The notes under the pieces: model-generated
The model's input: only the letters and a program-made list of their open reading frames with translations
Database searches by the model: none
What the model was told of the DNA's origin: nothing
In this document: positions 31,777-39,105 of the stretch, one piece after another
Layout of the letters: the number at the start of each line of letters is the position of its first letter
How positions within the stretch are numbered: position 1 is the stretch's first letter
NCBI RefSeq assembly: GCF_040729435.1
Contig: NZ_CP160398.1
Coordinates: forward strand, 3,782,001-3,846,000
Direction: 5' to 3'
Length of the DNA stretch: 64,000 bases
Origin: Pseudomonas sp. HOU2
GTDB lineage: Bacteria > Pseudomonadota > Gammaproteobacteria > Pseudomonadales > Pseudomonadaceae
Translations under genes and position numbers: made by a program

Positions 31777-33003
31777 TCAGTGCCAGCGGCGGAAAATCAA
31801 CGAGGTGTTGACGCCACCAAAAGCGAAATTGTTGTTCATCACGTACTCGTGATGCATCTGGCGGAATTCGCCGCGCAGGTAGTCGAGCTTGCCGCAGTGC
31901 GGATCGACCTCGTCGAGGTTGAGCGTGTGCACGTACAGATCGCGATTGAGCATTTCGATGCTGAACCACGACTCCAGCGCGCCGCAGGCCCCCAGCGTGT
32001 GGCCGAGGAAACTCTTCTGCGAGCTGATCGGCATGTGTTCGCCGAACAGACTGCTGGTTGCCAGTGTTTCGGCAATGTCGCCCTGTTCTGTAGCGGTACC
32101 GTGACCATTGACGTAACCGATGGCGTCCGGCGTCAGCCCGGCGTCCTCCAGCGCCAGTTCCATGGCGCGGCGCATGGTTATCTGCTCCGGGCGGGTGGTG
32201 TGCTGGCCGTCGGCGTTGCTGCCGAAACCGACAATCTCCGCATGGATGCGCGCACCGCGCGCCAGCGCATGCTCCAGCTCTTCGAGCACCAGCATGCCGC
32301 CGCCTTCGCCGATCACCAGACCGTCGCGGCCCTTGTCGTACGGACGTGGGCTGGTCTGTGGCGCGTCGTTTTTCAGGCTGGTGGCGTACAGCGCGTCGAA
32401 CACCATGGCTTCGGTCGGGCACAGCTCTTCGGCACCGCCGGCGAGCATCAGCGGCAGCCGTCCGAACTTGATCGCTTCATACGCGTAGCCAATGCCCTGA
32501 CTGCCGCTGGTGCAGGCGCTGGACGTCGGGATCAGGCGTCCGGTGAGGCCGAAAAAAATGCTGATATTGGCCGCGGTGGTGTGCGGCATCATCCGCACAT
32601 AGGAGTTGGCATTGAGCCCCTCGGCCACCGAGTTGAGCAGCATGTTGCCGAACGCCTTGATCTCGTCGGTGCTGCCGGTGGATGAGCCGCAGGCCACGCC
32701 CATGCGCCCGTCCTTGATGGTTTCGTCACCGAGCAGGCCGGCGTCGGCCAGTGCCTGTTCCGCCGCGCCTACGGCCAGCCGCGAGACCCGGCCCATGCTG
32801 CGCAGTTGCTTGCGGGTCCAGTGCGGCGGCACGACAAAATCATCGATCGGCCCGGCCAGGCGGGTGTTGAGTTCGCTGAAGCGGTCCCACTCGTCCATCC
32901 GGCGGATGCCGCTGCGGTTGGCCGCGAAGTTGCCGGCGATGGTCTGCCAGTCGCTCCCCAGCGAGGTGATGCCGGCCATGCCGGTGACGACGACGCGCTT
33001 CAT
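31777..33003 (-). CDS. Beta-ketoacyl-ACP synthase, FabF type (ApeR-like)
   Basis: 408-aa condensing enzyme of the aryl polyene type II PKS. Catalytic triad visible: Cys164 (SSACTSGSQ), His301 (NGHGTAT) and His335 (FLGHTLGACGA). Follows the ketoreductase gene in a TGATG one-base overlap, which fixes the ATG at 33001-33003. As I recall from characterised APE systems, the terminal ketosynthase ApeR probably makes early or auxiliary condensations while the ApeO:ApeC pair extends the polyene; assignment here is by order and sequence type. Confidence 0.9.
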   Translation of the reverse strand: MKRVVVTGMAGITSLGSDWQTIAGNFAANRSGIRRMDEWDRFSELNTRLAGPIDDFVVPPHWTRKQLRSMGRVSRLAVGAAEQALADAGLLGDETIKDGRMGVACGSSTGSTDEIKAFGNMLLNSVAEGLNANSYVRMMPHTTAANISIFFGLTGRLIPTSSACTSGSQGIGYAYEAIKFGRLPLMLAGGAEELCPTEAMVFDALYATSLKNDAPQTSPRPYDKGRDGLVIGEGGGMLVLEELEHALARGARIHAEIVGFGSNADGQHTTRPEQITMRRAMELALEDAGLTPDAIGYVNGHGTATEQGDIAETLATSSLFGEHMPISSQKSFLGHTLGACGALESWFSIEMLNRDLYVHTLNLDEVDPHCGKLDYLRGEFRQMHHEYVMNNNFAFGGVNTSLIFRRWH

Positions 33004-33731
33004 CAGCACAAGCCTCCGTTGACCGCCAGGACCTGGCGGGTGATGTACGAGGCTTCCGCCGACATCAGGAAATTCACCGCAGCGGCAACCTCTTGCGGGG
33101 TGCCCATGCGTTGTGCGGGGATCATTTTCATCAGCTCTTCCACCGGCACGTTTTCGTCGAGCATCGCCGTGTCGATCAGGCCCGGCGCGACGCAGTTAAC
33201 CGTGATTTTGCGCTTGCCCAGTTCAATCGCCAACGCTTTCGCCGCACCGATCACCCCGGCCTTGGAGGCGCTGTAGTTGACCTGGCCACGGTTGCCGATC
33301 AAACCCGACACCGAAGTGATGCAGACGATCCGACCGGCGGCGCGACGACGGATCATCGGCATCATCACCGGGTGCAGGACGTTGTAGAAACCGTCGAGAT
33401 TGGTGCGCAGCACCACGTCCCAATCGTCATCGCTCAGCGCCGGAAAAGCGCCATCGCGGGTCAGGCCGGCGTTGAGCACCACGCCGTAATAGGCACCGTG
33501 GGTTTCGACGTCGGCTTCGAGGATGGTTTTGCAGGTTTCGCGGTCGGCGACGTCGAATTGCAGGATGCGCGCGTGGCGCCCCAGCGCTTCGACTTCGGCT
33601 TTCACCGCTTGGGCTTCAGCCACGCCGCTGCGGCAGTGCAGGACGATGTCGTGCCCGGCCTGCGCCAGACGCAAGGCAATGGCGCGGCCGATGCCACGGC
33701 TGGAGCCGGTGACCAGTACGGATTCAGTCAT
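33003..33731 (-). CDS. 3-oxoacyl-ACP reductase, SDR family (ApeQ-like)
   Basis: 242-aa FabG-type ketoreductase using NADPH to reduce the growing polyketide. Cofactor motif TGSSRGIG at 8-15, NAG at 87-89, catalytic Ser140, Tyr153 and Lys157 (YSASK). Start at ATG 33729-33731, overlapping the dehydratase gene by 8 nt, with GAGAG upstream; the frame is open 8 codons earlier without support. Works between ketosynthase and dehydratase steps of each APE cycle. Confidence 0.92.
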   Translation of the reverse strand: MTESVLVTGSSRGIGRAIALRLAQAGHDIVLHCRSGVAEAQAVKAEVEALGRHARILQFDVADRETCKTILEADVETHGAYYGVVLNAGLTRDGAFPALSDDDWDVVLRTNLDGFYNVLHPVMMPMIRRRAAGRIVCITSVSGLIGNRGQVNYSASKAGVIGAAKALAIELGKRKITVNCVAPGLIDTAMLDENVPVEELMKMIPAQRMGTPQEVAAAVNFLMSAEASYITRQVLAVNGGLC

Positions 33732-34188
33732 CGTTCGACTCTCTGGTTTGTTCAAGGTATTGGCTGGGCTGCGGCGGGCGGAACACGTTCAAGCGTGCGC
33801 TGGCCTCGATGCCGAGCCCGTGGATGTGGCATTCGAAAACACCCATGCCGTTGTCGTCTTCCAGCGAACGGATGCCGTGGATGGTCAGTTCGCTGCCGGC
33901 CGCAAACGCCTCGACGTTGCACTCGAATTTGCGCGTGCCGAGGAGGAAACCCAGCTCCACCGGATTGCCCTTCTGCCGCGCATGGCAACCGGCGAACGCG
34001 GCAACGCTTTGCGCCATCAGCTCGACACCGACCCACGCCGGCAGGCTGCCGTCGGGCAGGTTGAACAAACCGTCGGGCTTGACCGTGAGGCGGGTGTGGA
34101 TCTGTTCCTCGTCGAAACTGAGGATGCGGTCGATCAGAATCATGTCGCCAGCGTGGGGCAGCAGTTCGGCGAGCGGCCAGTCGTTCAT
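33724..34188 (-). CDS. Hotdog-fold 3-hydroxyacyl-ACP dehydratase-like protein (ApeP-like)
   Basis: 154 aa, FabA/FabZ-like hotdog fold: LLPHAGDMILIDRI near the N-terminus and PAWVGVELMAQSVAAFAG, where FabZ has its PG and catalytic acid helix. In described APE systems ApeP pairs with ApeI as a heteromeric dehydratase. In this cluster the ApeI part is fused to the AMP ligase (45777-47456), so the partner would be that fusion protein. Starts in an ATGA overlap with the upstream ketosynthase. Confidence 0.85.
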   Translation of the reverse strand: MNDWPLAELLPHAGDMILIDRILSFDEEQIHTRLTVKPDGLFNLPDGSLPAWVGVELMAQSVAAFAGCHARQKGNPVELGFLLGTRKFECNVEAFAAGSELTIHGIRSLEDDNGMGVFECHIHGLGIEASARLNVFRPPQPSQYLEQTRESNDD

Positions 34189-35381
34189 GGTGCGTCTCCG
34201 ATAATCAGGCTGACGTTGTTGCCGCCGAAGGCAAACGAGTTGCTCATCAGGTAGCGCGGTGCAATGGACGACAGGCGTTCGCTCGCGGTCACCCACTTCA
34301 ACGCCGGCAAATCGGGGTCGGGCTGGGCATCCCAGACGTGTGGCGGCAAGGCGTGTTGCGGGTTGTCGGTGCTCAGGCTCAGCCAGCAGAACGCCGCTTC
34401 GAGGGCGCCGGCCGCGCCGAGGGTGTGGCCGGTCATCGGCTTGGTCGACGAGCAGGCCACGCCTTCAGGAAACAGCGTGGCGACCGCCAGACTTTCCATC
34501 GCATCGTTGTGCTGGGTCGCGGTGCCGTGCAGGTTCAGGTAGCTGATTTGCGCCGCTTGCAACTGTGCGCGGCTCAAGGCTTTCTGCATCGCTTGCAGGG
34601 CGCCGCGGCCGCTCGGTTCCGGCGCGGAAATGTGGTGCGCGTCGGAGCTGGCGCCGCTGCCGAGCAGGGCGATGCCCGCGCCGTCGCCGCGTTGCTTGCT
34701 CATCAGAAACAGCACCGCCGCTTCGCCGATATTGATGCCATTGCGGTTGGCCGAGAACGGATTGCAGCGCTCGTCGGACACCGCTTCCAGTGCGCTGAAA
34801 CCGTTGAGTGTCAGTTTGCACAGGCTGTCGACGCCGCCGCACAGCACCGCATCGCACAGGCCCAGAGCGAGCAGGCGCTGGGCGCTCATCAACGCCCGAG
34901 CGCTGGACGTGCAGGCGGTGGAAATCACATAGGCCGGGCCGCTGAGTTGCAGCCAGTCGGCGAGAAAATTCGCCGGGGCGCCGAGTTCCTGTTGCCGATA
35001 GTCGTACTCGGTGGGGAACTGCTGCTCGCGAAGGTAATGCGCCAACCCGCGACTGGCTTCGTCGATCCCCGAGGTGCTGGTGCCGAGCACCACGCCAATA
35101 CGCTCACGACCGTAGGTCTGAATCGCCCGGTCGATGTCCTCGCGAATCTGCAGCGCGGCTTCCAGCAGCAGTTGATTGTTGCGGCTGCTCTGCTCGGCCA
35201 GTTCGGCCGGAATCGCCGCCAGCTCACCGTGCACCGCCGCTACCGGCAACTCACGCCCGGCCACCCAGCCAGACTCGCGGCGCATGCCCGAGCAGTCACC
35301 GGCAAACAGGTTGTGCGCGACCTGGTGCTTGTCGCGGCCCAGCGCGCAGATCACGCCGAGGGCATTGAGGTAGGCAGTCAT
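34185..35381 (-). CDS. Beta-ketoacyl-ACP synthase (ApeO-like)
   Basis: 398-aa condensing enzyme with Cys157 (STACTSSARAL), His285 (LHGTAT) and His319 (MTGHTLGAAGA). It would be the catalytic subunit that pairs with the chain length factor encoded at 49285-50004 to build the polyene chain. Overlaps the upstream lipoprotein gene by 4 nt and the downstream ApeP-like gene by 4 nt. Confidence 0.92.
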   Translation of the reverse strand: MTAYLNALGVICALGRDKHQVAHNLFAGDCSGMRRESGWVAGRELPVAAVHGELAAIPAELAEQSSRNNQLLLEAALQIREDIDRAIQTYGRERIGVVLGTSTSGIDEASRGLAHYLREQQFPTEYDYRQQELGAPANFLADWLQLSGPAYVISTACTSSARALMSAQRLLALGLCDAVLCGGVDSLCKLTLNGFSALEAVSDERCNPFSANRNGINIGEAAVLFLMSKQRGDGAGIALLGSGASSDAHHISAPEPSGRGALQAMQKALSRAQLQAAQISYLNLHGTATQHNDAMESLAVATLFPEGVACSSTKPMTGHTLGAAGALEAAFCWLSLSTDNPQHALPPHVWDAQPDPDLPALKWVTASERLSSIAPRYLMSNSFAFGGNNVSLIIGDAP

Positions 35382-35989
35382 GGCGTCGGTTCACCGAGGG
35401 GAGAAACCCGATAGTGCGGGCCTTGGGGCAGGTTCAATTCAAAGCTCAACGGTTGTGCATATCGGATCGTCCAGCGCGGCGCCAGCGTGCGTTGCTTGCC
35501 CTGCTGCTGCGCGGCGGGGTAATTGCGCACCAGCTCGCCGGACGGGGTCAGGGCGAACAGCAACGCGGCAAACAGCTCCCGGGCTTCCGGGTTGGGCGGC
35601 AGCAGCCCGTCGGCCTGCCAGTGCCCATCGATCAGTTGCTGACGGGCCTGGGGAATGCCCAGCGGATCCATCATCGACCAGCGGATGCCAGGGCCTTCGC
35701 GCTGGATCACCAACAGCCAGTCCTGACGCTGATCGGCCTGTTGGCGTTCGATGTGCAGTTGCAGCGGCAATGGCAGCGTCGGGCTGCTCGCGGGCAACGG
35801 CGCCTGGCTGGCGCAACCACTCAGCAGCAGAGAGCAGAGCGCCAATATCAGCCACCCCAGAATCCCTGTGGGAGCTGGCTTGCCAGCGATGGCTTTGGCA
35901 CATCCAAAATTGAGTCCGACTGACCCACCGCTATCGCTGGCAAGCCAGCTCCCACAGGGGGACAGGTGTGCAGGTCGATAGCGGTGCAT
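35378..35989 (-). CDS. DUF3261-type lipoprotein (ApeN-like) with REP-interrupted N-terminus
   Basis: 203 aa from an ATG in TGATG overlap with the methyltransferase stop. The lipobox LSGC is at Cys59, far later than normal, because codons 11-42 are encoded by an in-frame REP doublet (35865-35959). Deleting the REP-derived residues would leave a normal signal (MHRYRPAHL...ILGWLILALCSLLLSGC). The alternative is re-initiation at a TTG at 35843-35845 giving a 155-aa protein. The mature part (WLLVIQREGPGIRWSMMDPLGIPQARQ) has the DUF3261 look: an outer-membrane lipoprotein of unknown role found in APE clusters. Start site uncertain. Confidence 0.75.
   Translation of the reverse strand: MHRYRPAHLSPCGSWLASDSGGSVGLNFGCAKAIAGKPAPTGILGWLILALCSLLLSGCASQAPLPASSPTLPLPLQLHIERQQADQRQDWLLVIQREGPGIRWSMMDPLGIPQARQQLIDGHWQADGLLPPNPEARELFAALLFALTPSGELVRNYPAAQQQGKQRTLAPRWTIRYAQPLSFELNLPQGPHYRVSPLGEPTP
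35865..35959. repeat. REP doublet (REPIN) inside the ApeN-like reading frame
   Basis: CCTGTGGGAGCTGGCTTGCC and the inverted copy 55 nt further, same class as 26065-26153. Unlike the other copies here it lies within an operon of overlapping genes, between the methyltransferase stop (35989) and the lipoprotein signal codons, and keeps the frame open. Confidence 0.85.
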
Positions 35990-36714
35990 CAGATATCACC
36001 TTGCAATGGCTTGCGCGCGACGACATTCACCAACGTTTCCTCACGCTCGCCAAACGGCTTCGGCCGGCGCAACCCGAACCGTTCCAGCAGGCCGAAATCC
36101 TTCGACCGGCTCCACCACAGATACGGGTACGAAACGTTGCGCTCACTGAATTGGAAACCCTGCTGGCGAATCATCTCCAGGTACTGCGCGGCGCTCTTCT
36201 GCACATGCATCGGATGACGGAACAGCCAACGGATCACCCAGGTATCAATGTAAGCCTCGGTGGACTCGGCGAACAGCAGATAACCGCCCGGTTTGAGCAC
36301 GCGATAGAACTCGGCGAGGGCTTTTTCCTGTTCGACCAGATGATGAAAGGTCTGGTGGCAGAACAGCAGGTCGACACTGGCATCGGCGATGTTGAGTGTC
36401 GCGCAATCGCTGCCGTTCAGCTCCACATCGAAGCCCTGCCGCGCCGCTTCCTCGGCACTCAACTCAAGGCTGTGCGGATCGGCATCGACGCCGATCAAGC
36501 GTTGCGGGGCGAAAGTCTGGCGCAGGTGGCGGAACGATTTGCCCTGACCGCAGCCGGCATCCAGCAGCACCGGATCGACCGGCAGCGACTCGCTGAACAG
36601 CCCGCGCAAATCGTTGATCGCCACGCGCAACACATGGTGCTGCCAAGTGTGGCTGCGCAGGAACCAGAAACCGAAGCGGGTTTCCTCGACGTAGCTGTCG
36701 CTCAAGTAATTCAT
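35989..36714 (-). CDS. SAM-dependent methyltransferase of the APE cluster
   Basis: 241-aa class I methyltransferase with SAM motif LLDAGCGQGKS at 50-60, acidic motif II VDADP, and post-motif FYRVLKPGGYLLFAES. APE head groups are commonly methylated on the ring or oxygen; a class I enzyme in the operon (ApeB position in other clusters) fits that. Starts in an ATGA overlap with the flavoenzyme gene. The stop shares bases with the next start (TGATG). Confidence 0.88.
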   Translation of the reverse strand: MNYLSDSYVEETRFGFWFLRSHTWQHHVLRVAINDLRGLFSESLPVDPVLLDAGCGQGKSFRHLRQTFAPQRLIGVDADPHSLELSAEEAARQGFDVELNGSDCATLNIADASVDLLFCHQTFHHLVEQEKALAEFYRVLKPGGYLLFAESTEAYIDTWVIRWLFRHPMHVQKSAAQYLEMIRQQGFQFSERNVSYPYLWWSRSKDFGLLERFGLRRPKPFGEREETLVNVVARKPLQGDI

Positions 36715-37958
36715 GGGGCGTCCTTTGCACAGAGTTCGGAAATCATCTTCAACCGGCGGCGCGCTTCGCTGACGAACGGATTGCGTTCATCCCAGGCGTA
36801 ACCGGCGAGGATCGAGCAGATCATCCGGCGAATCTCCGCCTGACTGTCTTGGTAAAAAATCACGTCCTGAAAGGTGCCGGCGTACCAACCCTCGACGTAG
36901 CAGCGGAAGGTATCGACGCCACGCTTGAGCGGGTCGGCGAACTCGCGCTGCCAGTCGACGGTTTCGCCCTGCAACTGTCGGTGCAGGACCGCCGCGGCCA
37001 TGCTCGCCGAGCGCATGGCGATGGTCACGCCGGAAGAGAACACCGGGTCGAGAAATTCTGCGGCGTTGCCAAGCAGGGCGAAGCCCGGTCCGTGCAGGGT
37101 TTTCACATTGGCCGCATAACCGCCGAGGGTGCGCGCCGGGGTGTCCCACACCGCGTTGTTCAATACGCCGGCAAGGCTCGGGGTTTCGCCGATGAAACCG
37201 CGCAGGCAGGCATCCAGATCGCTGTCGCGCCCCTTGAAGTGTTCGGCGGCAGCGACCACGCCCACCGAGCAGCGCCCATTGCTGAACGGGATCGTCCAGA
37301 ACCAGATGTCGCGGTGCTCGGGATGGGTGGTGACGAGGATTTTCTCGCGGTCGAAGGCCGGGTTGTCGATGTGATCTTCAACGTGGGTGAACACCGCCTG
37401 GCGCACCGGGAAATTCGATGGCGCTTCCAGCTCGAGCAGGCGCGACAGCACGCGTCCGTAACCGCTGGCATCCAGTACGAAATCCGCTTCGACGCGGTAT
37501 TCGCTGCCATCCTCGCGCAGTACTTCTAGCAGTGGTTTGGCCCGCTCGAAATCGACGCGGACGATGGCGTCGCCGTAGCGGATTTCGGCACCTTGCAGTG
37601 CAGCCTGATCGGCCAGCAGCTTGTCGAAATCGGCGCGCTGCACCTGAAACGTGGTCGGTTTGCCTGCGGTGAAGGTATCGCCGAAATCGAAGGCGCTGTA
37701 GCGCTCGCCCCAGGCGAACGCGGCACCGGTCTTGCGCTGGAAGCCGGCGGCGTTGACGGCTTCGAGCATGCCGGCTTCTTCGACGAAGTCCAGGCAATGG
37801 CTGAGCAGGCTTTCACCGATGGAAAAACGCGGAAAGTGCTGGCGCTCGAGCACCAGCACATCGTGGCCCTTGCGCGTGAGTAGCGCAGCGGCGATGGCGC
37901 CGGACGGGCCGGCACCGATGATCACTACCTGACGACGTTGCATTTCAACGGTTGGCAC
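36711..37958 (-). CDS. FAD-dependent oxidoreductase, flavin halogenase-like
   Basis: 415 aa. FAD fold with GAGPSGAIAAALL at 15-27 and a GES motif at 48-50. Two hallmarks of flavin-dependent halogenases are visible: W-x-W-x-I-P at 219-224 (WFWTIP) and a Lys at residue 76 in the RKTGAAFAWG context used by phenolic halogenases. GTG start at 37956-37958 with GGGAG five bases away; overlaps the antiporter-like gene by 14 nt. It could halogenate or hydroxylate the aryl head of the pigment, as bromination is known for xanthomonadins. Substrate and halide are not predictable from sequence; it could also be a geranylgeranyl-reductase-like oxidase. Confidence 0.82.
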   Translation of the reverse strand: MPTVEMQRRQVVIIGAGPSGAIAAALLTRKGHDVLVLERQHFPRFSIGESLLSHCLDFVEEAGMLEAVNAAGFQRKTGAAFAWGERYSAFDFGDTFTAGKPTTFQVQRADFDKLLADQAALQGAEIRYGDAIVRVDFERAKPLLEVLREDGSEYRVEADFVLDASGYGRVLSRLLELEAPSNFPVRQAVFTHVEDHIDNPAFDREKILVTTHPEHRDIWFWTIPFSNGRCSVGVVAAAEHFKGRDSDLDACLRGFIGETPSLAGVLNNAVWDTPARTLGGYAANVKTLHGPGFALLGNAAEFLDPVFSSGVTIAMRSASMAAAVLHRQLQGETVDWQREFADPLKRGVDTFRCYVEGWYAGTFQDVIFYQDSQAEIRRMICSILAGYAWDERNPFVSEARRRLKMISELCAKDAP

Positions 37959-39105
37959 GTGAACTCCCGGGCGCGGTGGCGGTGGTTTTCATGGGCGCGC
38001 GGTGCAGGCCGATCAGGGCCGGCAACAGCGTCGCGATCAGGCCCATCAGCATCAGCGCGAAGTACAGCGCCGGGCTGATCAGCTGTTGTTGCAGCAACAG
38101 GTTGAGAAAGACGATTTCGCTCAGCCCGCGAATGTTCAGCAGGACGCTTTCACGCCAGCGGCTGGCGCCTTCGAACGACGCACCGGCCCAGCCCAGGCCG
38201 AGCCAGTTGCCGAGCAGTTTACTGGCAATCGGCAACAGCAGCAGCGCCGCCCATTGCACCGCGCCGAGGCTGGCGAGGGCGCTGTGCACGTCGATCTGCA
38301 CGATGCCGAAGGTGAGGATCAGCGGGATCGCGATCCACGTCTGCAAACGGCTCATCCACCGTGCCGGCAATGGCATTACCAACGGCACTTTCAGCAGCGC
38401 CATGCACAGCAGATAACCGATGCCGAAAATCAGTGCGTTGAGTTTGTAGTGCTCGGCCAGCACCAGCAGCGCGAAGAAGCCGAGGCTGTAGGTCAGCGGT
38501 CGACGCACGCGCAGCAGATGCAGCAGCAGCGGCACGCAAGCCAGACCCAGCGGCAGCAACAGGCTGCTCAAGTGCAGACTGCCCTGAGCGAGGCCGAACA
38601 GCGTCCAGCAGGTCAGGTCGATGAGGATTGCGGTTTGCACCAGACGCCGGGTAGCGGCGGGCGGGTAATCGATGTGGCGCAGGTACAGGTACAGCACCGG
38701 GATTGCGGTGATCGCGAACACCAGCCCAATGGCCAGCGAGTTCAGCCACGGCTGCGCCGGCAGCAGCCAGCAGGCGACGGCCAGACCGCAGGCGAACGGC
38801 ACGGCAAAACTCGGCACGGCGATTTTCACGCTCTGACGATCCAGACGCAGATCGATCACATCGCTGAGGATGTGCCCGAGCAGCAGCGCGAAACTCAGGC
38901 TGTAGAGGTCTTTCAGCCACACCGGCGCAATCAGTTGGGCTCCGCTGAGCTGCCAGCCCGGTTCGATCCAGAAATACATCAACAGCGGCAAACCGAAGCT
39001 GGCCAGCAGCAACTGGCTGACGATCGGGATCAGGCCGAAATGCCGGCCGATACGGGTCGCCACAGCAAACAGCACCAGGGCCATCAGCCAGAAACCGACG
39101 ACCAT
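37945..39105 (-). CDS. CPA2-type cation/proton antiporter-like membrane protein
   Basis: 386 aa, about 13 membrane helices with no soluble domain. The layout and the NIRGLSEIVFLNLLL segment near the end match NapA/KefB-type antiporters. In helix 6 only one acidic residue is seen (Asp163, TAILIDLTCW) where electrogenic members have two. Overlaps the exporter gene stop by one base (TGATG); a GTG three bases earlier (GTGA) is equally possible and sits better from GGAG. Not a standard APE gene as far as I know; it may energise or balance ions for the neighbouring MMPL exporter, or be an accessory passenger. Confidence 0.78.
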   Translation of the reverse strand: MVVGFWLMALVLFAVATRIGRHFGLIPIVSQLLLASFGLPLLMYFWIEPGWQLSGAQLIAPVWLKDLYSLSFALLLGHILSDVIDLRLDRQSVKIAVPSFAVPFACGLAVACWLLPAQPWLNSLAIGLVFAITAIPVLYLYLRHIDYPPAATRRLVQTAILIDLTCWTLFGLAQGSLHLSSLLLPLGLACVPLLLHLLRVRRPLTYSLGFFALLVLAEHYKLNALIFGIGYLLCMALLKVPLVMPLPARWMSRLQTWIAIPLILTFGIVQIDVHSALASLGAVQWAALLLLPIASKLLGNWLGLGWAGASFEGASRWRESVLLNIRGLSEIVFLNLLLQQQLISPALYFALMLMGLIATLLPALIGLHRAPMKTTATAPGSSRANR

